Below are positions 1-9,051 of a DNA stretch of 64,000 nt, piece after piece. This stretch comes from Halorussus marinus (lineage in GTDB: Archaea > Halobacteriota > Halobacteria > Halobacteriales > Haladaptataceae): positions 1-64,000 of the forward strand of contig NZ_SBIV01000011.1 in assembly GCF_004765795.1 (NCBI RefSeq), in the 5' to 3' direction. The notes under the pieces were generated by a model. That model ran no database searches. It was not told the origin of the DNA and saw only the letters and a program-made list of their open reading frames with translations. The translations under genes and the position numbers were made by a program. Position 1 is the first letter of the stretch. Every line of letters starts with the position of its first letter.

Positions 1-2
1 GC

Positions 3-95
3 TTCGCCGTGCGAGCGCGGTCATGGTTTCGTGAGTTCCGCGAGATCGCGCTGATGTGTGTCGTCTATAACATCAAACGCTTCGTCAAACAGTGA
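3..95 (+). CDS. IS5-type (ISH) transposase, C-terminal end only
   Basis: Only the last 30 codons lie in the window, ending at TGA 93-95. The peptide contains WFREFREIAL and VVYNIKRFVKQ, which is how haloarchaeal IS5/IS4-superfamily DDE transposases end. The 5' part lies beyond the window edge. Shortly downstream, the sequence gattcaacacag (114-125) is a plausible terminal inverted repeat of the element; that is inference, because the other end is not visible. The reading frame directly after is the remains of an interrupted gene (126-1352), so this element appears to have inserted there. Catalytic residues are outside the window, so activity cannot be judged. Confidence 0.7.
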   Translation, partial: FAVRARSWFREFREIALMCVVYNIKRFVKQ

Positions 96-125
96 ATCTC
101 TCCGCCTTACAGCGATTCAACACAG

Positions 126-1352
126 CCGCTGTATATTATCGGCTACTTCACCGTAGAGTCCGTTCACGATCTGGAGGAACTAACGCCCGAGGAGCGTGGC
201 AGCGTCTTGGACAAATACCCGAATAACGCGCATGTCAAACGGGAAAGATTGGCATCAGACAGTAGAACACCTGGTCGAGACAGCTATCCAATAATCGTAA
301 GTGGTGATCCAGACCGGAGTGAACTGCTGGAGCATGCAGTTCCGCTGACCTCTCCGACCGTCTCTGGCTCTGGACTGTGGTACAGCAAGTACCGACCACT
401 CTCAACGCCGAATACTTTGCTCGGTATCAACGCTACCGATCTCAAACGGTCTATGCCAAAGAAGCTGCGAGGGAAGCCAGACGAAATCAGATCGTGGTTG
501 GAGGGTGATGTTTCGTATGAGGTTCAATCTCGTGCGAAGCCGCCGAAGCATTATCTCTCTGACGGAGAGAAAGCAGGTTCGGATCAAGCTTCCAAGTCTT
601 CAACATCGAGAGGATACGTCATCGCTACAGATACCGGGTTCGCACCACACGTGCATCAAGGACTAATCTCTTTAGCGACTTGTGCACCGCAGGTTCGGAG
701 TTCAACGAAACCAGGAGACTGGGTGTTTGCTGTCGGTAATCGGCACTATCCAACTCGACGTGAACTGGTGTACGCTTTTAGAACAGAGTATGTTACCAAG
801 ATGGATGACTACTATTCTGATCCCCGATTCCACGCCCGGAAACCTCTATCCGAGAATAGTAATCGCGCTGGAGATAACATCTATGCTCCCCGCTCTGCAG
901 TGGAAGAGATCTCCATCGTAGACGGATCTGAACTCCCAGACGGTTCTGGAGCGACGGCAGGAACGCGCTATGAACGAGGCGAGATTGACGAGGAGCTATG
1001 CTATACTCACCAGGGAGGAGACTACTTCCAGCTCCATTCGGGATATCACGACCTATCGAATTACTCGACAGATGTGGAGAAGCAAGGAAATCGGGAGAAG
1101 GTCCTCATTTCAAGTGAGTTCTATTACTTCGGGGAGAATCCGGTTACCGTGCCTCAGGAAATCGCCGACTTGGTCATTCCAGGCTCCGGTGACCACAACG
1201 GTCGAAACTCAGGACGCACCGAGAGAGATAGCGAGAAGGTAGCACCGTTCGTGAAATGGCTTCGCTCAAATCACCGTGTTGGTATCCAGGGCCATCCAAA
1301 GCACTCTGATTCTGACTTTGATTTAGAAGACACTACTGGGCCTGGCTGTTAG
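126..1352 (+). pseudogene. Nmad3/Nmad2-type nucleotide-modification protein, 5' end lost next to IS
   Basis: The frame is open from 96 but has no good start: reading back from the TTG at 207 it continues as LYIIGYFTVESVHDLEEL and then runs into the transposase end. YIIGYFTVE plus a following NNAHVKR and IIVSGDPDRSELL match the C-terminal half of the Nmad3 family. The second half, with DTGFAPHVHQG, LATCAPQVR, GDWVFAVG, YYSDPRFHARKP and GDNIY, matches Nmad2. These domains were predicted by comparative genomics to act in pathways of modified DNA bases. The Nmad3 N-terminus, which in intact relatives carries a conserved RVGIDxG-type start, is absent. I infer loss by the adjacent IS insertion. A TTG at 207 could in principle start a 381-residue remnant. 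Domain identification is from memory of family motifs. Confidence 0.65.
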
Positions 1353-1391
1353 TGTTTCAAGCCAGTCCTGAGTCCCTCACGGGAGACTACA

Positions 1392-2291
1392 TCAAGTAAG
1401 TTGGTTCGCCAGTGATTCGAGTTCCTCGGCCGCATCGAGAGCAGCAAGCCACCGGTCAGGAAGCGTCGATGCTCCGAACCGTGCACCGGCGACCGCGCCC
1501 GCTACCGCGCCAATCGTATCGGTGTCGCCGCCACGGTTGACAGCGGTCACAATCGCCTCCTCAGCACTCTCGGCGAATAACCCATCGTGGAGTGCTGTTT
1601 GCAGCGAATCGATGACGTACCCTGACGTTTCCAATGCACCGGGGGACTCACCGCGAGCGAGTGATTCGAGCGCCGCTATGAGTTCGTCAGGTGCGTCTGA
1701 ACCGACGTAGTCAAGCGCGTCTCCCAACGGCGTCTCCGTGTCGTCAAGTATGCCTGCTATGGTGAGATTCAGAACTGCACACCCGTACGTGCACCGTGAA
1801 TCCGCGTGTGTGATCTGTGAGGACTGCCGGCTCACCTCTGCGAGTCGGTCCCAGTCAGTCGCGTACGGGATGGCGAGTGGTGGACACCGCATCACGCTCC
1901 CGTTCCCCGCGTTCTGGCCCTCGCGGCTCTGCTCCCAGACGTGCTGGCCTGCCTCGTCCCATTCGTCGCCGTGTTTGAGGCGGCTGAGCGACCGCATCGT
2001 CATACGCCCGATATCGAACGGCCCACTGTCATACCACGCGACGAACCGCTCGGCGATATCCGCTGGATCGAACACTTGGTGTTCGACCAGACTTCGGGCG
2101 ATGCACAGCGCTTGTTCGGTGTCGTCTGTGATCGTCCCGGCGGGCTGGTTCCACGTCCCGTCCCCAACCATCTCGTCAAGCCGTCCGTGCTCAGTCTCGA
2201 TTGCTGCCGCCGAAGAGAACTCAACTGGCCGGCCAAGCGCATCCCCACACGCGAGACCGAGAAGTACGCCACGAGCGTAATCCGAATCCAT
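1392..2291 (-). CDS. ADP-ribosylglycohydrolase family protein (DraG-like)
   Basis: A 299-residue protein of the usual size for the family that removes ADP-ribose from proteins or nucleic acids using two Mg2+ or Mn2+ ions. Visible signatures in order are GDALGRPVEF near residue 17, TITDDTEQAL near 54 (metal-binding TDD), NGSVMRCPPLA near 130, ITHADSRC near 160 and the C-terminal NRGGDTDTIGAVAGA (metal-binding GGDTD). All metal ligands expected for DraG-type enzymes are present, so it should be active. It stands alone, convergent with the Nmad remnant and 166 bp from the next gene. The substrate cannot be told; relatives reverse arginine, serine or DNA ADP-ribosylation. A possible link to the ART-like protein at 16690-17238 is only speculation. 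Confidence 0.88.
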   Translation of the reverse strand: MDSDYARGVLLGLACGDALGRPVEFSSAAAIETEHGRLDEMVGDGTWNQPAGTITDDTEQALCIARSLVEHQVFDPADIAERFVAWYDSGPFDIGRMTMRSLSRLKHGDEWDEAGQHVWEQSREGQNAGNGSVMRCPPLAIPYATDWDRLAEVSRQSSQITHADSRCTYGCAVLNLTIAGILDDTETPLGDALDYVGSDAPDELIAALESLARGESPGALETSGYVIDSLQTALHDGLFAESAEEAIVTAVNRGGDTDTIGAVAGAVAGARFGASTLPDRWLAALDAAEELESLANQLT

Positions 2292-2457
2292 ACGTCATCA
2301 ACGACAACCGGTGAGAAAAATGTAGGGTGGCAGTCACTCGTCGGACTTCGTTCCCTCAGAGGGACGACGTTCAAGGGGTACCGATCATAACGGATTCAAT
2401 AGGGAATAACAGCTCTGCCGAGTCCTGATTATTAAAACCAGAATAGAGGAAGTTGGG

Positions 2458-3924
2458 TTATAACGGGGACTGGTCACGGATCGTTTGGACTGCGAGACGG
2501 GATAGGAGGCGTGCGGGCCCGCGCTTGGGCAGGTCGCGGAGCGTGTCGATCCCGCCTGGTGGGGATCCGCCACCGACGTCCAGCTCCCACTCGGTTTCGT
2601 CGGCGAACCGTTCCACGGCGCGTTCCACGCGCTCCTGGACCGCCCCGGCGTCCATCGTCTCCACGACGCCGTCCCGCAGCACGAACTCCCCATCCACAAT
2701 CACCGTCTCGACATCTGCTGGGGCGGCGTTGTTCACCACGTGTGCGGGAACGTTAGTTAGCGGCGTGAACTTCGGCTTGTCCACGTCAAGAAGAATAATG
2801 TCCGCGCGCTTTCCGGGTTCGATACTGCCGATCTCGTCCCCGATACCGAGCGCTCGGGCCCCCTCAATAGTGAGCATTCGCACGAGTTCCATCGACGAAT
2901 ACTGGCCGGTCGTCCGCTTGACGTTGGCAGAAAGACGGGCTTGGCGTGCCTCGCCGAACATGCTGTAGGAGTCGTGCCAGTAGTGGTCGTCAATCCCGAA
3001 CCCGACATCGACGCCCGCGTCGCGTAACTCGGGGACTGGCGTCCACTGCATGTCGGCGTCCGGGTTCCAGTACGCGAACACCGACGGGCAGTGCGCGACT
3101 GACGCCCCCGCAGCCGCCGTCCGCTCGATATCGTCCGCGTCGGCGACCCGAAAGTGCGCGGCGAGCAAGCGGTCGTCCAGGAGGCCGACGTCATCGAGCA
3201 GCCCTAGTGAGTCAGCGGCGTCGTTCGCACGCGCCATCGTATTGCTCTCCTCAAGTTCGAGCAGGTGGGTGTGGACGAGCAGATCGGGATACTCGGCGGC
3301 GAGGTCGGCAGTTCGCTCCCATAACTCGCGGGTACACGACCAGTCGTCGTGCGGGCAGATCGTCGCCCGAATCCGGCCCTCGTAGGTGTCGTGATACGCC
3401 TCGATGAACGCGCAGGCACGCTCGAACTGCTCGTCGAGGGGGACATCCCAGAACAGGTCCGTCATTGTCGGTCCGAAGAACCCGCGGAGGCCCGCCTCCC
3501 CGAACGTGTCAGCCCCCGACGCGGGCCGGACATCCATCGAGTTGACCGTCGTCACGCCCCCTAGGAGGAAATTCAGCGCGGCGAGGTCGTACCCGGCGTC
3601 GACGAGATAGTCGAACTCACCCTCGCCGATCCGGCCGTAGAGGGCGGTCATACTCCCCATCATCTCCAGGAGGTCGAGGTCGCTGAACGCGCCGATCAGG
3701 GGTGTGAGTTCGAGATGCGTGTGGGCGTTGACCAGCCCCGGCATCACCACCTTCCCGTCGCCGTCAATCGTGTGCGTCGCTTCCCCGTCCGTCTCGTCCT
3801 CGTCGGTCTGTCGGACGGCAGTGATGCGACCGTCCTCGATGAGGACTGTGCCCCGCTCGTACAGCCGGTTGCGCTCATCGACCGTGAGCACGAGCGCATC
3901 AGTAATCGCAATGTCAGCAGCCAT
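2458..3924 (-). CDS. amidohydrolase, adenosine/SAH/MTA deaminase-like
   Basis: A 488-residue metal-dependent hydrolase of the amidohydrolase superfamily, cytosine-deaminase/S-adenosylhomocysteine-deaminase-like branch (ATZ/TRZ). The composite beta domain starts with AADIAITDALVLTVD and closes with GKRADIILLDV. Metal ligands are visible as NAHTHLEL near residue 68, HTHLLELEE near 217, AHFRVAD near 255 and the catalytic Asp in GFGIDDHYWHD near 308. Relatives deaminate S-adenosylhomocysteine, 5'-methylthioadenosine or 5'-deoxyadenosine, or act on guanine or s-triazines, so the substrate is uncertain. The C-terminus is extended by about 50 residues with an acidic then basic stretch. ATG at 3924 fits the conserved beta-strand start. 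No operon partner is evident. Confidence 0.82.
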   Translation of the reverse strand: MAADIAITDALVLTVDERNRLYERGTVLIEDGRITAVRQTDEDETDGEATHTIDGDGKVVMPGLVNAHTHLELTPLIGAFSDLDLLEMMGSMTALYGRIGEGEFDYLVDAGYDLAALNFLLGGVTTVNSMDVRPASGADTFGEAGLRGFFGPTMTDLFWDVPLDEQFERACAFIEAYHDTYEGRIRATICPHDDWSCTRELWERTADLAAEYPDLLVHTHLLELEESNTMARANDAADSLGLLDDVGLLDDRLLAAHFRVADADDIERTAAAGASVAHCPSVFAYWNPDADMQWTPVPELRDAGVDVGFGIDDHYWHDSYSMFGEARQARLSANVKRTTGQYSSMELVRMLTIEGARALGIGDEIGSIEPGKRADIILLDVDKPKFTPLTNVPAHVVNNAAPADVETVIVDGEFVLRDGVVETMDAGAVQERVERAVERFADETEWELDVGGGSPPGGIDTLRDLPKRGPARLLSRLAVQTIRDQSPL

Positions 3925-4007
3925 CTTGGTTCGTCACTGACGTGGCCATCGCGTCAAGGTTCGGGTCGCGTCTTTCTTGAATACGGGCCTCGTACAGAGG
4001 ACAGACG

Positions 4008-4277
4008 TCACTCGTCGGGTTTCGTCCCCGTGCGGAGATTCTCCCGGTACTCCGCCCATGCCTGGTACATCTCCACTCGTTCTTTCTCCGTCATCGTGTC
4101 GTGCTCGTCCGCGTCGTAGAACGGGAGTTCGTCCTTCTCAGGCATCGCCATCACTCGCCCGAGCGGGTACAGTTGCTCGTAGTAGTGTTCGAGCACCCAG
4201 TCTTCGCCGTGTTCGTCGACGGCTTGCTGGATGTACGGGGCGGCTTCGGGATACTCGTCGGCGAGTGTCTCAGTCAT
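4008..4277 (-). CDS. small acidic hypothetical protein
   Basis: An 89-residue protein I do not recognise. It is rich in Glu, Asp and aromatic residues, predicted mostly helical, and has no cysteine, signal peptide or membrane segment. The amino-acid composition is typical of haloarchaeal cytosolic proteins, and the third-position GC preference supports real coding. It lies on the same strand as the amidohydrolase (stop 84 bp from the amidohydrolase start) and 54 bp downstream of the next unknown gene, so the three may be cotranscribed. Confidence 0.6.
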   Translation of the reverse strand: MTETLADEYPEAAPYIQQAVDEHGEDWVLEHYYEQLYPLGRVMAMPEKDELPFYDADEHDTMTEKERVEMYQAWAEYRENLRTGTKPDE

Positions 4278-4331
4278 TGGGAGTCGTGTACTGCTGGCGT
4301 TGTTTGCGTCAGTACGTCCAAGCGTTGGAGG

Positions 4332-4688
4332 TCAGGCGTCGGTGAACTCGGCGAGTGAGTGATTTGCGCTGGTACTGTTCCACTTGCCAATCTGGATGAG
4401 CTCGAACGTGTCTACGGGGTCGTCAAGCTCGGTGGCAAGCTGGGTCTGAACTGCAGTGGAGATACTGTCGACGGGGATTGCGGTCAGCGCATGCCCGGTG
4501 AGGAAGTAACTAGTTGCAAGGCTTGTCGGGGCGACGACGATTACGTCTGAGCCATCGACGTCATCGAGCGCGAGTTGGGCATCTCGGTACTGGAGCACGG
4601 TCGCATCCAGCTCATCGACGGGGAAGAGGCAGCCCGCAGCACCGTACTCGATACTCGCCCCCGCCGACTCAAAATGCCCTTTGAGCAT
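4332..4688 (-). CDS. hypothetical protein of 118 residues
   Basis: I do not recognise this protein. It alternates short hydrophobic strands such as DVIVVAPTSLA with acidic segments, suggesting a small alpha/beta fold without membrane segments. The ATG at 4688 is preceded, on the minus strand, by an AT-rich stretch (4689-4726) containing a TATATC-like box at 4700-4707. That box is closer to the ATG than usual for a leaderless start, so the exact start is uncertain. It is divergent from nothing nearby and lies 177 bp from the stop of the copper ATPase gene, which it may follow as an unrelated unit. Confidence 0.5.
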   Translation of the reverse strand: MLKGHFESAGASIEYGAAGCLFPVDELDATVLQYRDAQLALDDVDGSDVIVVAPTSLATSYFLTGHALTAIPVDSISTAVQTQLATELDDPVDTFELIQIGKWNSTSANHSLAEFTDA

Positions 4689-4865
4689 AATAATACACAG
4701 ATATATGCTCCGAGAACATTATTCTTGTGGTGCGTGGGTTCCTTGACCCGGCTTTGTCGAACCCTACACGCAATAACGGGTATTCGTAGTCGTACTGAAT
4801 ATTCAAAGATAGTCCGAGAGACAGTGTTCGCCAGTACTGGGGTAGGGGAAGAGACACTCGGAAAA

Positions 4866-7082
4866 TCAACCAGTCGGACGGGTATCGGCTGGCGACGACA
4901 CCTCAGGAAGGCTCGGAACGGTGAGATCGGCTCGCCGAAGGAACTGTGCATTAATAGCAACAATAACTGTGCTCAAGGACATCAGTAACGCTCCGACGGC
5001 CGGAGACAGAAGAATACCCCACGGGAAGAGGACACCCGCTGCCAGCGGGATGGCGAAGACGTTGTAGCCAGCCGCCCAAACGAGATTCTCCCGCATCTTC
5101 TTGTAACTCGCCCGGCTCAACTTGACGAGTCGGACAACGTCCATCGGATTGTTCTGGACCAGAATGATGTCCGCCGATTGAACCGCCACGTCCGTCCCGC
5201 TCCCGATAGCGATGCCGACATCCGCCCGGGTGAGCGCTGGTGCGTCGTTGACGCCGTCGCCGACCATCCCGACGCGTTTGCCCTGATCCTGCAGTTCGGT
5301 CACTTTCTTGTCCTTGTCTTCGGGAAGGACCTCCGCGAACACGGTGTCGATGCCGAGGTCCTCGGCGACGGCGTGCGCCACGTCCGCGGAGTCACCCGTG
5401 AGCATCGCCACTTCGATATCGAGATTGTGGAGCGCTTCGACGACCCGATAGCTATCCTCCCGAATGACGTCCGCCATTGCGAACGCGGCGACTGGCGAGC
5501 CGTCGCGGACGAGGTAGACGACCGTCTGGGCGTTCGCGCCAGCCTCGTCTGCGAACACTTGAAGGTCGGACGGAACGTCGCTATCGAGGTGTTCGAGGAG
5601 GTTCGGTCCGCCGACGTGGACGGTTTCACCTTCGACTGTCGCCCGCACACCGCGTCCTTTGAGCGCCTCGAAGTTCGTTGCGGCCGGTGAGGTGACGCCG
5701 TTCTCATCAGCTGCGTTCCGGACCGCTTGGGCGATCATGTGTTCGGAATCACCCTCGACTGCGGCGGCCAGTGCAAGCGCGTCGTCCTCGCTGATGGCGT
5801 CGGTTGTCTTGATTCCGACGACGCCGTGTTCGCCTTTCGTAAGCGTCCCTGTTTTATCGAACACGATAGTGTCGAGGCTTCGCGCCTGTTCCATAGCGAT
5901 GCGGTCGCGGATGAGCATCCCGTTTCGTGCAGCCATCGAGGTGTTGATGGCGACGACGAGCGGGATGGCCAGCCCGAGCGCGTGCGGACAGGCGATGACG
6001 AGAACGGTGACGACCCGCTCAATGACGGTGGCGTCGAACTGGACCGCAAGCGTCCACGCGATACCGGTCACGACTGCTGCCCCGAGAGCGACGTAGAACA
6101 GCCACCCCGCTGCCCGGTCAGCGAGCATCTGCGTTTTGGACTTGCTCTGCTGGGCTTCTTCGACGAGTCGCATAATACCGGCTAACGTGGTTTCATCGCC
6201 GGTCGCGTCGATCCGGACGCGGAGACTGCCGTCGCCGTTGACGGTGCCGCCGATCACCTCGTCGCCGGGTTCCTTCGAAACGGGCCGGGATTCGCCGGTG
6301 ATCATCGCCTCGTTCACGTCGGAGTCTCCCTCTTCGACCACACCGTCGGCGGGAACGCTCGCCCCGGGACGAACGAGCACGAGATCGCCGTCTTCGAGTT
6401 CGCTCACGGGGACATCTTCGGTGTCACCGGAGTCAGTAATACGCTCGGCGGTATCGGGCATCAGTTTCGCCAGTTCGTCAAGTGCACTGGAGGCGCGCCG
6501 GACCGACCGCATCTCGATCCAGTGCCCGAGTAGCATAATGTCGATGAGCGTCACGAGCTCCCAGAAGAACGCCGACTGCGCCGGGTAGACCACGCTCGCC
6601 AGACTGTAGACGAAGGCGACGGTGATCGCCATGGAGATGAGCGTCATCATCCCAGGCGACCGGTCTTTCAGCTCGGGGAGGGCCATCTTTAGGAAGGGGA
6701 TGCCACCGTAGGCGAATACGATCACTGCAAAGACAGGGTTGACCCATTCACTGCCCGGAAACGCCGGAACGGAGAAGCCAAGCCACTCCTGAAGCGTTGG
6801 GCTGTAGAGGAGGACAGGGATTGAGAGGAGCGTCGAGACGAAGAAACGCCGGCGGAACATCTGCTCGTGGCCTTCGTGCATCCCACCGTGACCGTCATGG
6901 TCACCGTGCTGGCTGTGTGCGTCGTGATCTTCTTCGCCGGGTGGCTGGGGCTCAGCCTCTGTTTCGATGAGCGACTGTTCACTGCGCTCCTCAGTATGCG
7001 ACTCGTCGTGGCCACTATGTGCGTCTTCCCCGTGACGCGTATGGTCAGTCCCGTCAGTCGAGCGTTGAGAGTCGTCGTCCAT
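4866..7082 (-). CDS. copB: CopB-like heavy-metal P-type ATPase (P1B)
   Basis: A 738-residue cation pump that uses ATP to export a soft metal, probably Cu+ or Ag+, across the cytoplasmic membrane. Residues 1-75 are a His/Asp/Glu-rich tail in place of CxxC metal-binding domains, as in CopB. Membrane segments start near residue 82. The actuator motif TGES is at 262-265, the transmembrane metal-site motif CPH at 365-367 (the CopB signature) and the phosphorylation loop DKTGT at 409-413, followed by TGDS and GDGVNDAP hinge motifs. The nucleotide-binding HP-type motif reads SEHM at 446-449, with Met where most P1B pumps have Pro. It belongs to a metal/stress block with the YHS-domain permease at 9660-11045. 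Transcription from the 226-bp gap upstream (7083-7308) is likely, but I see no clear operator. Confidence 0.9.
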   Translation of the reverse strand: MDDDSQRSTDGTDHTRHGEDAHSGHDESHTEERSEQSLIETEAEPQPPGEEDHDAHSQHGDHDGHGGMHEGHEQMFRRRFFVSTLLSIPVLLYSPTLQEWLGFSVPAFPGSEWVNPVFAVIVFAYGGIPFLKMALPELKDRSPGMMTLISMAITVAFVYSLASVVYPAQSAFFWELVTLIDIMLLGHWIEMRSVRRASSALDELAKLMPDTAERITDSGDTEDVPVSELEDGDLVLVRPGASVPADGVVEEGDSDVNEAMITGESRPVSKEPGDEVIGGTVNGDGSLRVRIDATGDETTLAGIMRLVEEAQQSKSKTQMLADRAAGWLFYVALGAAVVTGIAWTLAVQFDATVIERVVTVLVIACPHALGLAIPLVVAINTSMAARNGMLIRDRIAMEQARSLDTIVFDKTGTLTKGEHGVVGIKTTDAISEDDALALAAAVEGDSEHMIAQAVRNAADENGVTSPAATNFEALKGRGVRATVEGETVHVGGPNLLEHLDSDVPSDLQVFADEAGANAQTVVYLVRDGSPVAAFAMADVIREDSYRVVEALHNLDIEVAMLTGDSADVAHAVAEDLGIDTVFAEVLPEDKDKKVTELQDQGKRVGMVGDGVNDAPALTRADVGIAIGSGTDVAVQSADIILVQNNPMDVVRLVKLSRASYKKMRENLVWAAGYNVFAIPLAAGVLFPWGILLSPAVGALLMSLSTVIVAINAQFLRRADLTVPSLPEVSSPADTRPTG

Positions 7083-7308
7083 TACTCGATAATTGACCCC
7101 GCGGGGGTTTCAACGTGGAGGTCACTTCGAACTGACATACTCGCTGAACGGGCCTCAATCGGAGCGGTTCCGAGACTGATGTGGTCGAATAGCGTCCTCC
7201 GCCACTCTCCGACGTCACTGTCCGATTTCCCGTCAAAACGACGTAGACCGTCCCCGGTGCCCCTCCAGAACTGACGAAGCACTCTCCACCGACGGGCACC
7301 GTTTTGGC

Positions 7309-7584
7309 TCAGGGGTTGGGGGCGTAGAGGGCGTACAGAATAGACAGCATCCCCGCTGCCGTGACGAGTGCCGCAACGAAACCCGCTTGGAAAATCGATA
7401 CTTGGAGTATCTCGAAAAGAACTCCTTCCAAGAGTCCGCCGAGCCCGACCAGAGCGAAGCCAGCGGCGACGTACAGGAGTAACTGCGTGCGATGCCGTTG
7501 ATATCCACGATACGCCTGGTACGCGATGACCAGCGCTAACGCAGTCGTGAACAGTTTGCCGATGACGAATAACGTGTGTTCCAT
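7309..7584 (-). CDS. DUF7521-type small membrane protein
   Basis: A 91-residue protein with three predicted membrane helices (roughly residues 5-23, 34-56 and 63-87) separated by a short basic loop YRGYQRHRTQ. This matches the haloarchaeal DUF7521 family, whose function is unknown. Its ATG at 7584 is three bases after the stop region of the wHTH gene immediately upstream (7588-7944), so the two are almost certainly one transcript. Pairing of this family with an ArsR-type regulator is frequent in Halobacteria as far as I recall, suggesting a sensor-like or regulator-associated role, but no biochemical function is established. Confidence 0.78.
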   Translation of the reverse strand: MEHTLFVIGKLFTTALALVIAYQAYRGYQRHRTQLLLYVAAGFALVGLGGLLEGVLFEILQVSIFQAGFVAALVTAAGMLSILYALYAPNP

Positions 7585-7587
7585 AGG

Positions 7588-7944
7588 TCAGTCTCCCCGC
7601 ATCTCCTCGAAGATGGACGTGATCCGGTCGGCGGGGTCCGGCCGGACATCGATCTGGACGTCGAATCCCTCCGCCTGCAGAAGGACTTCGATGCGTTCGA
7701 GGCGCGCCTCGTACTCGCTGTAATGTCGTCCCCCGGGATCGACGTGCGTGTACTCCTCAAGGAGGCCCTGCTCAACGAGGCGGGTGACGCGACGGGAGAC
7801 GGTCGGGCGGGACATGTCGCATTCCTCGCTGAGCTCCTTCGCGGAGAGTCGGTCGGTCTTCGTCGCCACGAGGATGTCACGGGCGTACTCGTCGTCGAGT
7901 GTGGCGAAGACCTCCGGCGGGTCGGGCTCCTCGGTCACACGCAC
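7588..7944 (-). CDS. ArsR-type winged-helix transcriptional regulator
   Basis: About 118 residues with a winged helix-turn-helix at residues 10-65: DDEYARDILVATKTDRLSA then a recognition helix in MSRPTVSRRVTRLVEQGLLEE. The C-terminal half is acidic and likely a dimerisation segment. There are no CxC-type metal ligands, so direct metal sensing of the ArsR kind is not supported. Two in-frame GTG starts exist, at 7944 and 7938. A TATA-like element on the minus strand (7962-7971, ggtatattac) lies about 26 nt before these, fitting a leaderless GTG start at 7938. It heads a two-gene unit with the DUF7521 protein and is divergent from doxX-like 8053-8613. Confidence 0.82.
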   Translation of the reverse strand: MRVTEEPDPPEVFATLDDEYARDILVATKTDRLSAKELSEECDMSRPTVSRRVTRLVEQGLLEEYTHVDPGGRHYSEYEARLERIEVLLQAEGFDVQIDVRPDPADRITSIFEEMRGD

Positions 7945-7961
7945 CTACTCACGACAGGAGC

Positions 7962-7971
7962 GTAATATACC
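7962..7971 (-). promoter_or_regulatory. TATA-like promoter of the wHTH-DUF7521 pair
   Basis: On the minus strand the sequence ggtatattac is centred about 26 nt upstream of the GTG at 7938-7944, the spacing of haloarchaeal leaderless promoters. This decides in favour of a GTG start, as no ATG fits. Confidence 0.5.
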
Positions 7972-8052
7972 CTACCGATTTTCTGACCCAGAACGCTGGC
8001 TCGCTATTATATCGTGTCCGCACTCGTACTGATAGTTGAAGGTGCAATAATT

Positions 8053-8613
8053 ATGTCTACACTCGACTCCGGCATGAACCAGCTTGAGAGCAAAGTCGGC
8101 GGCCTGACCGTCGGCGGGAAAGTCCACAGCCTCAGCGCGTGGTTCGTACTGGCGCTCCGCCTCATGATGGGGTACGCGTTCGCGTACTCCGGGTTCACGA
8201 AGATCACCGGCGAGTTCGCTGCCGGCGGCTACCTCTCGAACGTCGCGGCGACGAACGGAAACCCGCTCGCGGGCGTGTTCGCGTGGATGGGGTCGACGCC
8301 GTGGTTCGTCGAGTTCGCCAACGTCGCCGTGCCGTACGGTGAGCTCCTCATCGGTCTTGGGCTGCTCGTCGGTGCGCTGGTCCGCCTCGCGGCGTTCTTT
8401 GGCGCGCTCATGATGCTCATGTTCTACTTCGGGAACTGGGAGATGGCGCACGGGTTCATCAACGGGGACTTCGCGTACATGCTCGTGTTCCTCGCGGTCG
8501 CCGCGTTCGCCGCGGGCCGCATCCTGGGCCTCGACCAGTACATCGAGAACTACGATGTCGGCGGCGAGACGCTCGTCGAGCGCTACCCCGCCCTTGAATA
8601 CATCCTCGGCTAA
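8053..8613 (+). CDS. DoxX-family membrane protein
   Basis: A 186-residue integral membrane protein with about four hydrophobic segments. The typical DoxX signature is visible near the N-terminus: AWFVLALRLMMGYAFAYSG followed by FTKITGEF, then PYGELLIGLGLLVGALVRLAA and a second half with MLMFYFGNW. DoxX relatives are thiosulfate:quinone oxidoreductase subunits or oxidative-stress membrane proteins; haloarchaeal copies are of unknown role. The open frame extends to a GTG at 8014, but I prefer the ATG at 8053: a TATA-like ctattatat at 8004-8012 would start transcription near 8035, leaving a short leader. It is followed 28 bp later by the SHOCT protein gene on the same strand, suggesting a two-gene unit. 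Confidence 0.85.
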   Translation: MSTLDSGMNQLESKVGGLTVGGKVHSLSAWFVLALRLMMGYAFAYSGFTKITGEFAAGGYLSNVAATNGNPLAGVFAWMGSTPWFVEFANVAVPYGELLIGLGLLVGALVRLAAFFGALMMLMFYFGNWEMAHGFINGDFAYMLVFLAVAAFAAGRILGLDQYIENYDVGGETLVERYPALEYILG

Positions 8614-8641
8614 CCACGCCGAGACTTTTGGTAGTACAACT

Positions 8642-9037
8642 ATGCAAAATCCAATTCACGCACGCGGGATTCGTTCTCTGGGACTCATCGTCGTCGGAGC
8701 GCTGGCTCTGGCCGTCGTCGCCGGAATGGCGCTAACGCACGCGACCGTCCCGGATGCAATGATGTGGGGCTGGCACGACGGTATGTGGAACGGCGGCCAT
8801 ATGGCCGGGTGGGGCGGATGGGGCTGGGGGATGATGCTGTTCGGTCTCCTATGGATGGCCCTCCTTGTCGCTCTCCCCATCTATCTCGTCTACTGGCTGG
8901 CAACGCGATCCCAAACGGATGGCCGCTCTGCGGACAGCGCGCTCGCCGTCCTCCAGGAGCGGTACGCCCGTGGCGAGATCGACGACGAGGAATTCGACCG
9001 CCGGCGCGCCCGTCTCACACCTGACGACGGCCGTTAG
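8642..9037 (+). CDS. SHOCT-domain membrane protein
   Basis: A 131-residue protein. Residues 12-32 form a membrane helix, followed by a Met/Gly/Trp/His-rich stretch (MMWGWHDGMWNGGHMAGWGG) and a second membrane helix near 60-82. The C-terminal 30 residues, ALAVLQERYARGEIDDEEF, are a SHOCT domain (short C-terminal domain, bi-helical, thought to mediate oligomerisation). The Met/His-rich loop could bind copper, which suits the CopB and YHS-permease neighbours, though this is inference. The ATG at 8642 is chosen over a longer frame from 8555 because the latter overlaps doxX-like coding and the hydrophobic start fits 8642. A paralogue of the same architecture lies at 11226-11597. Confidence 0.82.
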   Translation: MQNPIHARGIRSLGLIVVGALALAVVAGMALTHATVPDAMMWGWHDGMWNGGHMAGWGGWGWGMMLFGLLWMALLVALPIYLVYWLATRSQTDGRSADSALAVLQERYARGEIDDEEFDRRRARLTPDDGR

Positions 9038-9051
9038 CGGCTCTTCTTTGG

